In this document: positions 27,131 to 35,325 of the stretch, piece by piece
Layout of the letters: every line of letters begins with the position of its first letter
Numbering within the stretch: position 1 is the stretch's first letter
Assembly (NCBI GenBank): GCA_904420565.1
Contig: CAJFVV010000024.1
Span: 1 to 64,000 of the forward strand
Source of the DNA: Candidatus Pseudoscillospira faecavium
GTDB taxonomy: Bacteria; Bacillota; Clostridia; Oscillospirales; Oscillospiraceae
Reading direction: 5' to 3'
Length of the DNA stretch: 64,000 nucleotides
The notes under the pieces: model-generated
Database searches by the model: none
The model's input: only the letters and a program-made list of their open reading frames with translations
Told to the model about the DNA's origin: nothing
Position numbers and translations under genes: made by a program

Positions 27131-28219
27131 ATGAAGATTGACATCAAATCCCTGAGCGAATCTGAATTGACGGTACAATTGCGGGAATTGGGAGAGCCCG
27201 CTTTCCGGGGTAAACAGATTTTTGTTTGGCTACATAAAGGAGCAGTTTCTTTTGATGAAATGAGTAATTTGTCAAAATCACTACGAGAGCTGCTTAAAGA
27301 GCGTTATTTTATCACTGTACCACAGATTGAGCGCAAACTTGTGTCCAGGATCGATGGAACGGTAAAATATCTGTGGCGTTTGCGGGATGGTAATTGTATT
27401 GAAACGGTATTTATGAAATACCGACACGGAAACTCTGTTTGTATATCTACGGAAGTGGGCTGCAAAATGGGGTGCGTGTTTTGTGCTTCCACGAAGGCCG
27501 GATTTATTCGCCGGTTGACACCATCAGAAATCTTGGATCAGGTGCTTTTTACACAAATCGATGCTGGCGCACCCATTTCCAATATTGTTTTGATGGGCAT
27601 CGGTGAACCGTTGGACAATTATGACAATGTCATCAAATTTTTAGAACTGGTCAATCATCCCGACGGGCTGAATATTGGAATGCGGCATATTTCGCTGTCT
27701 ACTTGTGGTTTGATAGAGCAAATGGACAGGTTGGCGCAAAGTAATTTGCAATTGACCCTTTCCGTTTCGCTGCATGCTCCGGACGATGCAACGCGCAGTC
27801 GATTAATGCCAATCAATCGGGTGGCCAATGTAGAAATGCTGATGAAAGCGTGCCATGCTTATTTTCAAAAAACAAAAAGAAGAATTTCTTTTGAATATGC
27901 CATGATTGATGGGATGAATGACAGCAATTGGCAGGCAGATCTGTTAGCAGAGCATTTGAAAGGAATGCCCGGGCATGTGAATTTGATCGGATTGAATCGC
28001 ATCAAAGAAAGCCCGCTTCAGCCAAGCCGGCGCATGAGCGTATTTCAAAAACGCCTGGAGCAGCACAGTGTCACTGCGACAGTGCGGCGAAGGCTGGGCA
28101 CGGATATTGATGCCGCCTGCGGACAGCTGCGTCGCAGTGCAATGGAAACCGGCAAAGAAAGGAATGAGGTGATGCGCAATGAGAATTTGGCAAAAAACAG
28201 ATCAGGGCGCAATCCGTAA
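27131..28219 (+). CDS. rlmN: Dual-specificity rRNA/tRNA adenine C2 methyltransferase RlmN
   Basis: A radical SAM enzyme that methylates C2 of A2503 in 23S rRNA and A37 in some tRNAs. The [4Fe-4S] CxxxCxxC motif is in CKMGCVFCASTKAG at about 113-126; SLSTCGLIEQ and HAPDDATRS follow, and DIDAACGQL near the C terminus holds the second catalytic Cys. GGAAGGAGT precedes ATG 27131. 362 residues, with a 40-base tail overlapping prpC. Confidence 0.93.
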   Translation: MKIDIKSLSESELTVQLRELGEPAFRGKQIFVWLHKGAVSFDEMSNLSKSLRELLKERYFITVPQIERKLVSRIDGTVKYLWRLRDGNCIETVFMKYRHGNSVCISTEVGCKMGCVFCASTKAGFIRRLTPSEILDQVLFTQIDAGAPISNIVLMGIGEPLDNYDNVIKFLELVNHPDGLNIGMRHISLSTCGLIEQMDRLAQSNLQLTLSVSLHAPDDATRSRLMPINRVANVEMLMKACHAYFQKTKRRISFEYAMIDGMNDSNWQADLLAEHLKGMPGHVNLIGLNRIKESPLQPSRRMSVFQKRLEQHSVTATVRRRLGTDIDAACGQLRRSAMETGKERNEVMRNENLAKNRSGRNP

Positions 28220-28925
28220 AGAAAATCAGGACGCTTATGCGGTCAGAGCAATAAACGGGTATACGTTGGCGGTGGTCTGTGATGGCATGGGCGGTGCCAG
28301 AGCCGGGGCGGTAGCATCATCCGTCGGGAGCCAGACTTTTATAGATACATTGTCGCAGTCCCTTGTGCCGGAGCTTACAGAAGAACAACTTTGCACTGCT
28401 GGTTTAACAGCTGTTGAGAAAGCGAATGCTGCTGTTTATCAACGCTCTCAGCAGGAAGAAAGCTGCCGCGGCATGGGAACCACATTGGTAGCTGCTGTAT
28501 GCAAAAAAAATAAGGCATTGTTTTTAAATGTAGGGGACAGCCGCGCATATTTAATCAACGAAAGCGGTATTCGTGTTGTTACAAGAGATCATTCCTGGGT
28601 GCAGGATATGTTGGAAAACGGGGATATTACAGAAGATGAAGCGCGCAAACATCCAAATCGGAATTTAATCACCCGGGCATTGGGAACAGAAAAGACCGTA
28701 TGCTGTGATGATTTTTCCGTGGAACTTGCAGAAGGCGATTTTATTCTGTTGTGTTCTGATGGTTTAGTCAATACCGTCGGCGACCAGGAAATGCTATATG
28801 AGGTTATTCACGAAAGCAATATTGACACCTGTTTGGATCGAATGATGGAAATTGCAATGGACCGCGGCGCGCCGGACAATGTAACGATGGTGCTGCTGAA
28901 GTATGAAAAGGAGGCGGAAGCGTAA
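28179..28925 (+). CDS. prpC: PP2C-type Ser/Thr phosphatase
   Basis: Removes phosphate from proteins phosphorylated by PrkC. Metal-binding motifs are QDAYAV, VVCDGMGGARAG, SDGLVNTV and GAPDNVTMVLL, all typical of PPM/PP2C. 248 residues. The gene starts 41 bases inside rlmN with GAGGTGA upstream of ATG 28179, an unusually long overlap for this window. prkC follows 1 base after the stop, so the phosphatase and kinase are a co-expressed pair. Confidence 0.94.
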   Translation: MRIWQKTDQGAIRKENQDAYAVRAINGYTLAVVCDGMGGARAGAVASSVGSQTFIDTLSQSLVPELTEEQLCTAGLTAVEKANAAVYQRSQQEESCRGMGTTLVAAVCKKNKALFLNVGDSRAYLINESGIRVVTRDHSWVQDMLENGDITEDEARKHPNRNLITRALGTEKTVCCDDFSVELAEGDFILLCSDGLVNTVGDQEMLYEVIHESNIDTCLDRMMEIAMDRGAPDNVTMVLLKYEKEAEA

Positions 28926-28926
28926 C

Positions 28927-30918
28927 ATGGATGCATATATCGGCAAAACGCTGGATGGCCGCTATGAAATTTTAGAAGTGATCGGAACGGGCGGTATGGC
29001 GATCGTATACAAGGCCATGGATCACCGCTTGAACCGGCAGGTGGCTGTAAAAGTACTCAAAAGTGATCTCGCGCAAAATGCAGACTTCCGCCGGCGCTTT
29101 CATGACGAAGCCCAGACGGTGGCTATGCTGTCCCATCCTAATATTGTATCGGTTTATGATGTTTCCCACGATGGAGACGCCGAATACATGGTTATGGAGT
29201 TGATTGATGGTATCACGCTCAAACAGTATATGGAGCGGCGTGGTCAGCTGAATTGGAGGGAAGCCCTTCATTTCATTACCCAAATTATGAAGGGCTTGGG
29301 GCACGCACACAGCCGTGGTATTATTCACCGGGATATTAAGCCGCACAATGTGATGATTCTGCGCGATGGCAGTGTGAAGGTTGCTGATTTTGGCATTGCA
29401 TATTTGATTGCTTCTGCTGACAATACGCTGACACAAGAAGCTTTGGGCTCAGTGCACTACATTTCTCCGGAACAGGCAAAAGGCGGCCATACCGATGCAA
29501 GAACAGATATTTATTCCGCTGGTGTTGTGCTTTATGAAATGCTGACAAACCGACTTCCCTTTGAGGGAGACAGTGCGGTGTCCATTGCCATTCAACATAT
29601 CAGTTCAGTTCCGCTTTCCCCCAGAGAAATCAATCCTGAAATTCCTGAGGCATTGGAATTGATTACCATGAGAGCCATGGCGCCGGACATGGAGAAGCGT
29701 TACCCATCTGCGGAAGCAATGCTGCACGATTTGGATGAATTTCGTAAGAATCCCAGCATTAATTTTGATTATGTGCTGTCGGATTTTGCAGTACACGAAA
29801 CCAGTGAACCTACCCAATACCTTGCTGCGGATGAACTTCCAGAACGACAGCACCGGCAATACCTTGCGCGGCACGAAGAACACCGTGTGGCAAGAAATGC
29901 TTATGATGAGGATGATTACGAGGAAGATGAATATCCTTCTGTCAGCCGCCGCAGAAAGAACAAGAAATGGATGGCAGGGGCGATTATTGCAGCTGTTGCC
30001 GTCATTGCAGTTTTATTTATTTTCATTTTTTCCAGTTTTATGGGAGGCGGGCAGGAAGAATACACAGTGCCGAATTTGCTGGGAAAAACCCTGGAAGAGG
30101 TCCAGGCTGATCCGGAAATCACAGAGAATTATTCCATTGAAGTATCCAGTTCTGAATTCAGTGATGAATATGAAGAGGGGCAAATTATGTCCCAGGATCC
30201 TGAGGGCGGCCGCACAAAGAAAGGACCTAAAGATGAGCTTCATGTGATTACCGTTGTGCTCAGTGCAGGTCCCAAAACCGATGTTATGCCGGATTTGACA
30301 AAAGATTACAACCAGACCAGCGCTACAAGGCTTCTGCGGGAAATGGATCTCAATCTAAGTATTGTAGTTGAAGAAGAATACAGCGATGATGTGGAAGCGG
30401 GCGCAATTATATCAACAGATCCTGTTGCTGGCACAGAGCTGCAAAACGGAGATACCGTAACATTGGTGATCAGCCTGGGCCCTGAGATCAAAATGGTGAC
30501 AGTGGATTCCTATATTGGCATGAATATCGACACAGTCCGGTCGCAGTTGAGCGGTTTGTCCATTGGCACTGTTACAGAAGCTGAGGATGAATCTGAAGTA
30601 GGGACGATCCTTGAGCAAAGTCTCGATGTGGGCACTGAAGTTGAGGAAGGCACAAAAATTAATTTTGTTGTTTCCAAAGGAATTGAAGAACCGGAACAGC
30701 CGACAACAGGATCTGTGAGAAAATCCTACGTATTGCCAGAAGGAGAAGGAACCGTCCATGTAGTGATTTCTGTCGGTAATGAGGTGCAATTTGATAGTTA
30801 TGTCGATAAATCTCTGGGAGAGATTACTTGCACATTAACGGGAACCGGCACGCAGGATGTTTACGTTTACTTTGATGGTGCTGTGCGGTATTCGGAAACG
30901 ATTGATTTTTCATCATGA
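28927..30918 (+). CDS. prkC: PASTA-domain Ser/Thr protein kinase
   Basis: A membrane kinase that senses muropeptides or lipid II through its outer domains and controls growth, cell-wall and germination responses. The Hanks kinase domain is at residues 10-275, with Lys42 (VAVKVL), the catalytic loop HRDIKPHN from residue 134, and DFGIA at 154-158. A charged linker with RRRKNKK precedes the membrane helix at about 348-370. At least three PASTA repeats follow (for example VPNLLGKTLEEVQ), then a non-PASTA C-terminal region of about 60 residues. AAAGGAGG at 28907-28914 is 12 bases from ATG 28927; about 663 residues. Confidence 0.93.
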   Translation: MDAYIGKTLDGRYEILEVIGTGGMAIVYKAMDHRLNRQVAVKVLKSDLAQNADFRRRFHDEAQTVAMLSHPNIVSVYDVSHDGDAEYMVMELIDGITLKQYMERRGQLNWREALHFITQIMKGLGHAHSRGIIHRDIKPHNVMILRDGSVKVADFGIAYLIASADNTLTQEALGSVHYISPEQAKGGHTDARTDIYSAGVVLYEMLTNRLPFEGDSAVSIAIQHISSVPLSPREINPEIPEALELITMRAMAPDMEKRYPSAEAMLHDLDEFRKNPSINFDYVLSDFAVHETSEPTQYLAADELPERQHRQYLARHEEHRVARNAYDEDDYEEDEYPSVSRRRKNKKWMAGAIIAAVAVIAVLFIFIFSSFMGGGQEEYTVPNLLGKTLEEVQADPEITENYSIEVSSSEFSDEYEEGQIMSQDPEGGRTKKGPKDELHVITVVLSAGPKTDVMPDLTKDYNQTSATRLLREMDLNLSIVVEEEYSDDVEAGAIISTDPVAGTELQNGDTVTLVISLGPEIKMVTVDSYIGMNIDTVRSQLSGLSIGTVTEAEDESEVGTILEQSLDVGTEVEEGTKINFVVSKGIEEPEQPTTGSVRKSYVLPEGEGTVHVVISVGNEVQFDSYVDKSLGEITCTLTGTGTQDVYVYFDGAVRYSETIDFSS

Positions 30919-31808
30919 TGAGTCGCGGAATTATTGAAAAAGCACTGAGCGGATTTTACTATGTCAATACCGGCCGGCAAGTGATAGCCTGTCGGGCCCG
31001 AGGAAAATTCCGCAAAGACAAAATTTCTCCGTTGGTGGGTGATTGGGTCCAAATTCAGGAGCTAAATGACGGGACTGGCTATGTGGAAGCCATTGAGCCG
31101 CGCAAATGCTTTTTTGTACGGCCGTCTGTTGCCAATATTGACCAATTGATAGTGATTGCATCTGAGGCCATTCCGTGCAGTGACCCGTATTTGATCGATC
31201 GTGTGTGTGCGATTGCCGAACTGAAGGGCTGCGGCGTTGTTATCTGCATTAATAAATGCGATCTGTCCAGCGGTGAGTCACTGGCGCGCATTTATGAGCA
31301 GGTGGGATATCCGACGGTACGTGTCAGTGCACAAACCGGTGAGGGCATAGCACAGCTGCGCGCCTTAATTTCCGGGAAAATTTCCGCTTTTACAGGGAAT
31401 TCAGGTGTGGGCAAATCCAGTATTCTCAATCGTTTGCACCCTGATTTCGGCATTGAGACCAATGCTGTCAGCGATAAATTAGGGCGCGGAAAGCACACTA
31501 CGCGGCATGTGGAGTTGTTCCGTTTGGATGAAACAACCTTGGTAGCAGATACGCCCGGCTTTTCTTCTTTTGATACGGCGGAAATGAATTTGGACCTGAA
31601 AAAAGTTCTGCCAGAAACCTTTCGTGAATTTGTTCCTTTTCTGAATCAGTGCCGCTTTGTTGGGTGCAGTCATACAAAGGAAAAAGGGTGCGCTGTTCTG
31701 GAGGCTTTGAAAAACGGAGAGATTGCTCCATCGCGTCATGCCAGTTATGTGAAGCTTTATGAAGAATTAAAACCGCTTAAGGAATGGGAAGTCCGGAAAA
31801 ATTCATAA
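30915..31808 (+). CDS. rsgA: Small ribosomal subunit biogenesis GTPase RsgA
   Basis: A circularly permuted GTPase that helps 30S maturation. An OB-fold N-terminal domain is followed by G motifs in permuted order: G4 NKCD, then G1 GNSGVGKSS and G3 DTPGFSS. The zinc-binding C-terminal segment is CRFVGCSHTKEKGC. 297 residues, ATGA overlap with prkC. In Bacillus subtilis the order continues rpe-thiN-spoVM; here rpe and thiN are absent and the spore block follows. Confidence 0.94.
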   Translation: MMSRGIIEKALSGFYYVNTGRQVIACRARGKFRKDKISPLVGDWVQIQELNDGTGYVEAIEPRKCFFVRPSVANIDQLIVIASEAIPCSDPYLIDRVCAIAELKGCGVVICINKCDLSSGESLARIYEQVGYPTVRVSAQTGEGIAQLRALISGKISAFTGNSGVGKSSILNRLHPDFGIETNAVSDKLGRGKHTTRHVELFRLDETTLVADTPGFSSFDTAEMNLDLKKVLPETFREFVPFLNQCRFVGCSHTKEKGCAVLEALKNGEIAPSRHASYVKLYEELKPLKEWEVRKNS

Positions 31809-31812
31809 GAGT

Positions 31813-31842
31813 AAAAGAGGGATCGAAGGATCCCTCTTTTTT
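31813..31842 (+). terminator. Rho-independent terminator after rsgA
   Basis: Perfect 12-bp inverted repeat AAAAGAGGGATC (31813-31824) and GATCCCTCTTTT (31829-31840), loop GAAG, T run to 31842. It separates the rsgA operon from the spore block. Confidence 0.88.
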
Positions 31843-31928
31843 CTTTGTGTTCTCCATAGGATAGGAACGGGAAAGTCGTTTCCTGTATATACTGTTATAG
31901 AACAAAAACGCGCAAGGGAGAGGATGCT

Positions 31929-32078
31929 ATGTGTGGTAGAAATCTTTTTTTCATCGGCCTGTGCGCGCTGGCCCTGGGTCTTGGTATTTTAATCACAGCG
32001 ATATTTCCCGTTGGTGCGCTGTTGTTCTTAATTGCGTTTTTGCTGATTGCATGCGGCATTGGCTGTATGCGGCGGTGA
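31929..32078 (+). CDS. Small hydrophobic membrane protein upstream of spoVM
   Basis: A 49-residue open frame with a clear ribosome-binding site (GGGAGAGG) before ATG 31929. The protein begins MCGRNLFFIGLCALALGLGI and ends with a Cys-Gly-rich tail GIGCMRR; two hydrophobic segments, about 6-25 and 27-44, are split by a Pro-Val-Gly turn. It lies between the rsgA terminator and spoVM, in the position of rpe-thiN in Bacillus. I have seen similar small proteins in Clostridia but cannot name a family. A role in the spore envelope is inference from location only. Confidence 0.6.
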   Translation: MCGRNLFFIGLCALALGLGILITAIFPVGALLFLIAFLLIACGIGCMRR

Positions 32079-32103
32079 GAGTGAAAGGAGATCGTGTTCC
32101 AAT

Positions 32104-32175
32104 ATGAAAATTGTGGTTGTCAAGTCCCCGAAATTTCTTTGCGGTGTATTAAAGAGAATTTTTCATATCAAATGA
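32104..32175 (+). CDS. spoVM: Stage V sporulation protein M (small spore-envelope peptide)
   Basis: A 23-codon gene, ATG 32104 to TGA 32173-32175, with AAAGGAG at 32084-32090. The product begins MKIVVVKSPKFLCGVLKRIF. It aligns with Bacillus SpoVM (MKFYTIKLPKFLGGIVRAML) position for position, including Lys7, Pro9, Lys10, Phe11 and Leu12. SpoVM is a curvature-sensing amphipathic peptide that sits on the forespore membrane and recruits SpoIVA, whose gene is 1.6 kb downstream. In Bacillus it follows the prpC-prkC-rsgA cluster, as it does here. Very short, so it can be lost by gene finders. Confidence 0.85.
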   Translation: MKIVVVKSPKFLCGVLKRIFHIK

Positions 32176-32181
32176 ATAAAT

Positions 32182-32227
32182 CTCCCCCAATGTTCATAGG
32201 TTGGACTGGAATTGAACATTGGGGGAG
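32182..32227 (+). repeat. 15-bp perfect inverted repeat covering the next gene's ribosome-binding site
   Basis: Left arm CTCCCCCAATGTTCA at 32182-32196, right arm TGAACATTGGGGGAG at 32213-32227, 16-base loop. The right arm includes most of the GGGGGAGG ribosome-binding site of the SPOCS-LysM gene. No T run follows, so it does not look like an ordinary terminator. It could hold translation down or stabilise the spoVM message. Confidence 0.8.
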
Positions 32228-32234
32228 GACAAAT

Positions 32235-33776
32235 ATGGAATTTGAACTTAAAAAGGAAACCCTGCGCTTTTATGAGTTCAGCACGGTTTCAAGCGCTGTT
32301 CACGAAGAATCCACAGAAACCATCGTTCCGGATTATTGCCCGGATATTGCCCGCATTATTGATGCCAGCGGCAAGGTATTTTTGCGCAGCAAAGATATTC
32401 AAGGGGATAAGGCCATTGTCACGGGCTCTGTAAAAGTCACTGTGCTTTTTACACCAGAAGGTGAAAATGGAATTCGCAATTTGGAATTTGCACTCCCTTT
32501 CAATACCTCGGTTGTCAATCAGGAGTTTGATCGCTGCCAATGTCTCTTTGCAAAAGTCTGTGTGCAAAGTATTGAAACCAGGAGCATGAATCCACGCAAA
32601 ATTTTTACCAGAGTCTTACTGACTGTTCAGCTGCGTGGCCTGCGCCATGCAGAAGCGGCTTTTTGCAGCCATATTGCAGCGGATACATCGCTGGGGATTG
32701 CGCAGATGGAGCAGGAAGCTGAGTTGAACCTGATCACGGCATATTCTGAGAAAGATTTTACATTCACAGATGAGATTGCAGTGCCTTCTGTGAAGGATGC
32801 TGTACAGGAAATTTTGCTTTCCAGAATGATGCCAAGTGTGCAGGAAACCAAGATTTTTGGTACTAAATTGATCATCAAAGGAGTTCTTTTGGCAGAATTG
32901 CTTTATCGCACAGAACAGCAGGGGATTACGTCTGTCAGCACAGAACTGCCCTTTTCACAGATTATGGAGATTGATGAGGTTCCGGAAACAGCTTCACCAA
33001 CAATTGTGCTGCAATTGTCCGGAATGGATTATCATATCGGCAGCGATGAAAACCCGGACGATCGGCATCGTGTGACAATTGCTGTTTACTTAAATGCACA
33101 GGCATATCTGCGCTGTCCGGTTTCCTTCCACTGCATATGCGATGTTTACAGCACGGCTTATGATGTAACACCGGATTTAGCAAATTTGCAGTGCACAGGC
33201 AAAATTGATGTAATGAATCTGCGCCAGAGTATGCGCCAAACCATCGAGGTGGGCGTAGTGCCCTCAACGGTTTTGTCCGCAGCAGTTTCCTTTGATGATG
33301 TGAATATCAGTCGGGAAGAGAATACTGCCGTGTTGCAGACCATGGCCCATGTCAAAATTTTGTTTCTGGACGAGGGCAATGTGCCGCTTGTAGCGGAGCG
33401 TCAGCTGGAATGCACCTGCAGAACAGAAGTTCCCTCTGATCTGCAGTGCACAGCGCAGGTACAATATGGGGGAGACCTGTCTACTTCTATTTCAGCAAGT
33501 GGGATTGAAGTGCGTTTTTCTGCAGATTTTACGCTAGAAGCGGCGGAGCGGAAACAGCTGTTGGGGCTGACAGGATTGACGGTAGACACGGAGCACCCAA
33601 AAGATACCAGCCAGATTCCGTCTATTGTACTGAAGCTGTTTGACGAAGATGAAAGCTTATGGGAAATTGCAAAGCGCTATTCCACCACAGTGGATGTGAT
33701 CCGCTCGGCCAACGACATGCCGGAGGATTGTACCTGCGGTGCCGGGCAGATGCTGCTGATTCCACGCAAGCGGTGA
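32235..33776 (+). CDS. SPOCS and LysM domain spore-coat-type protein
   Basis: A 513-residue protein with repeated SPOCS (DUF3794) domains and a C-terminal LysM. The N terminus MEFELKKETLRFYEFSTVSS is the standard start of the family, so ATG 32235 is preferred over the frame that opens at 32094 and overlaps spoVM. LysM is at about 470-513 (LWEIAKRYSTTVDVIRSAND). Such proteins, like SafA-type coat morphogenetic factors, are thought to bind peptidoglycan and help assemble spore layers. It is placed between spoVM and spoIVA; GGGGGAGG at 32221-32228 lies inside the hairpin described above. Confidence 0.85.
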   Translation: MEFELKKETLRFYEFSTVSSAVHEESTETIVPDYCPDIARIIDASGKVFLRSKDIQGDKAIVTGSVKVTVLFTPEGENGIRNLEFALPFNTSVVNQEFDRCQCLFAKVCVQSIETRSMNPRKIFTRVLLTVQLRGLRHAEAAFCSHIAADTSLGIAQMEQEAELNLITAYSEKDFTFTDEIAVPSVKDAVQEILLSRMMPSVQETKIFGTKLIIKGVLLAELLYRTEQQGITSVSTELPFSQIMEIDEVPETASPTIVLQLSGMDYHIGSDENPDDRHRVTIAVYLNAQAYLRCPVSFHCICDVYSTAYDVTPDLANLQCTGKIDVMNLRQSMRQTIEVGVVPSTVLSAAVSFDDVNISREENTAVLQTMAHVKILFLDEGNVPLVAERQLECTCRTEVPSDLQCTAQVQYGGDLSTSISASGIEVRFSADFTLEAAERKQLLGLTGLTVDTEHPKDTSQIPSIVLKLFDEDESLWEIAKRYSTTVDVIRSANDMPEDCTCGAGQMLLIPRKR

Positions 33777-33791
33777 GGAGGAAAAAACGAT

Positions 33792-35270
33792 ATGGAAACG
33801 GAAAAAATCTATGAAGATATTGCCCGGCGCACTGATGGGGATATTTATATCGGCGTGGTTGGGCCTGTTCGGGCGGGAAAGTCCACATTCATCAAACGCT
33901 TTATGGAAACCCAGGTGCTGCCCAATATTGATAATGTCTATCGGCGGGAGCGCGCCAAGGATGAATTGCCGCAAAGCGGATCCGGACGCATGATTATGAC
34001 AACGGAACCCAAATTTGTTCCCGAAGAAGCAGCAGAAATCAAACTGGATGGCGGTGCCTCCTGTTCTGTGCGCCTGATTGACTGTGTGGGCTATTTGGTA
34101 GACGGTGCTGTGGGGCAAACGGATGAAGATAAACCACGCTTGGTCACAACCCCGTGGTTTGACCACGAGATTCCCATGACAGAAGCCGCTGAGGTTGGTA
34201 CCAGAAAAGTCATTGCAGAACATTCCACTATTGGGATTGTGGTTACTACAGACGGAACCATTACTGATATTCCGCGTTCCAGCTATGTTCCGGCGGAAGA
34301 GCGGGTAATTCATGAGCTGCAGGAGATTGGGAAACCTTTTTTGGTGCTTCTGAATTCCGCGGCGCCGGAATCGGAAGTCACACGGGCGATTGCCGAAGAG
34401 ATTCAAGATACTTACGGCGTACGCTGTCTTGCGGTCAATTGCCAGACGCTGAATGATGCAGATGTGGCGGCCATTCTCAAAGCGGTGCTTTATGAATTCC
34501 CCATGCGGGAATTGGACCTTTTCCTTCCGGCCTGGATCGATGCACTGGAATATGCACATCCCATTAAAAATGATATTTTTACTGCAATTAAAAACGGAAC
34601 ACGGGAGATCCGAAAAATCCGTGACGCGGAAGAAGCGGTGCTGGCTTTGGCGGAAAGTGAGCATATCGACACTGCAGCAATCACAGGAATCGCCCTTGGC
34701 ACCGGAGTGGTGCAGGCCTCCATTTCGCTTCCCAAAGAATTGTTCTATCAAACACTGAGTGAACGGTCCGGTTTTGCTGTGGCGGATGACGGCGATTTGA
34801 TGACGCTTTTAACAGACTTGGCAGGTATGAAAAACGAGTATGATAAAGTGAAGGATGCCCTGCAGGATGTCCGTGAAACCGGTTATGGCATTGTTTCCCC
34901 CAGCATTGATGAGCTCAAACTGGAAGAGCCGGAAATTGTGAAACAAGGCGGCCGCTACGGCGTGCGTTTGAAAGCAAGCGCACCTTCTATCCATATGATT
35001 CGGGCAGATATTGAGACCTCTGTTTCCCCAGTGATCGGGAATGAAAAGCAGAGCGAAGAGATGATGAATTATTTACTGGAAGAATTTGCAGGAGATACCA
35101 GCAAAATTTGGCAGAGCAATATTTTTGGCCGCTCCTTCCACGAACTGGTGAGCGAAGATTTGCAGGGCAAACTCAAACGCATGCCGGACGACGCCAGAAA
35201 AAAACTGCAGGAAACGCTGCAGCGCATTATCAACGAGGGAAGCGGAGGGCTGATCTGCATTATTTTGTAA
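33792..35270 (+). CDS. spoIVA: Stage IV sporulation protein A (ATPase)
   Basis: The spore-coat basement-layer ATPase; it polymerises on the forespore after SpoVM docks it. Walker A GPVRAGKS is at residues 24-31 in IGVVGPVRAGKSTFIKRFME, followed by PQSGSGRMIMTTEPKFVP and the DCVGYLVDGAVGQTDED switch-like segment. The C-terminal residues GGLICIIL are typical of SpoIVA. 492 residues, normal length. AGGAGGAAAA precedes ATG 33792. It follows the SPOCS-LysM gene by 15 bases and is probably in the same transcript. Confidence 0.95.
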   Translation: METEKIYEDIARRTDGDIYIGVVGPVRAGKSTFIKRFMETQVLPNIDNVYRRERAKDELPQSGSGRMIMTTEPKFVPEEAAEIKLDGGASCSVRLIDCVGYLVDGAVGQTDEDKPRLVTTPWFDHEIPMTEAAEVGTRKVIAEHSTIGIVVTTDGTITDIPRSSYVPAEERVIHELQEIGKPFLVLLNSAAPESEVTRAIAEEIQDTYGVRCLAVNCQTLNDADVAAILKAVLYEFPMRELDLFLPAWIDALEYAHPIKNDIFTAIKNGTREIRKIRDAEEAVLALAESEHIDTAAITGIALGTGVVQASISLPKELFYQTLSERSGFAVADDGDLMTLLTDLAGMKNEYDKVKDALQDVRETGYGIVSPSIDELKLEEPEIVKQGGRYGVRLKASAPSIHMIRADIETSVSPVIGNEKQSEEMMNYLLEEFAGDTSKIWQSNIFGRSFHELVSEDLQGKLKRMPDDARKKLQETLQRIINEGSGGLICIIL

Positions 35271-35274
35271 TCAA

Positions 35275-35325
35275 AAAACACCTCTCAAGGATGCATAAAT
35301 TGCAGTCCTTGAGGGTGTTTTTTTA
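35275..35325. terminator. Bidirectional terminator between spoIVA and the Crp-family gene
   Basis: Stem AACACCTCTCAAGGA (35277-35291) with TCCTTGAGGGTGTT (35306-35319), one-base bulge, flanked by runs of A on the left and T on the right. It can end spoIVA transcripts and, on the other strand, the crp-like gene. Confidence 0.8.

Noticed and set aside
32094..32234. N-terminal extension of the SPOCS-LysM protein
   Set aside because: The extension overlaps spoVM in another frame and the family begins at the Met encoded at 32235, which has a GGGGGAGG site.
33657..34751. Minus-strand 364-residue open frame opposite spoIVA
   Set aside because: spoIVA on the plus strand is intact and recognisable; the antisense frame has no family motifs or ribosome-binding site.
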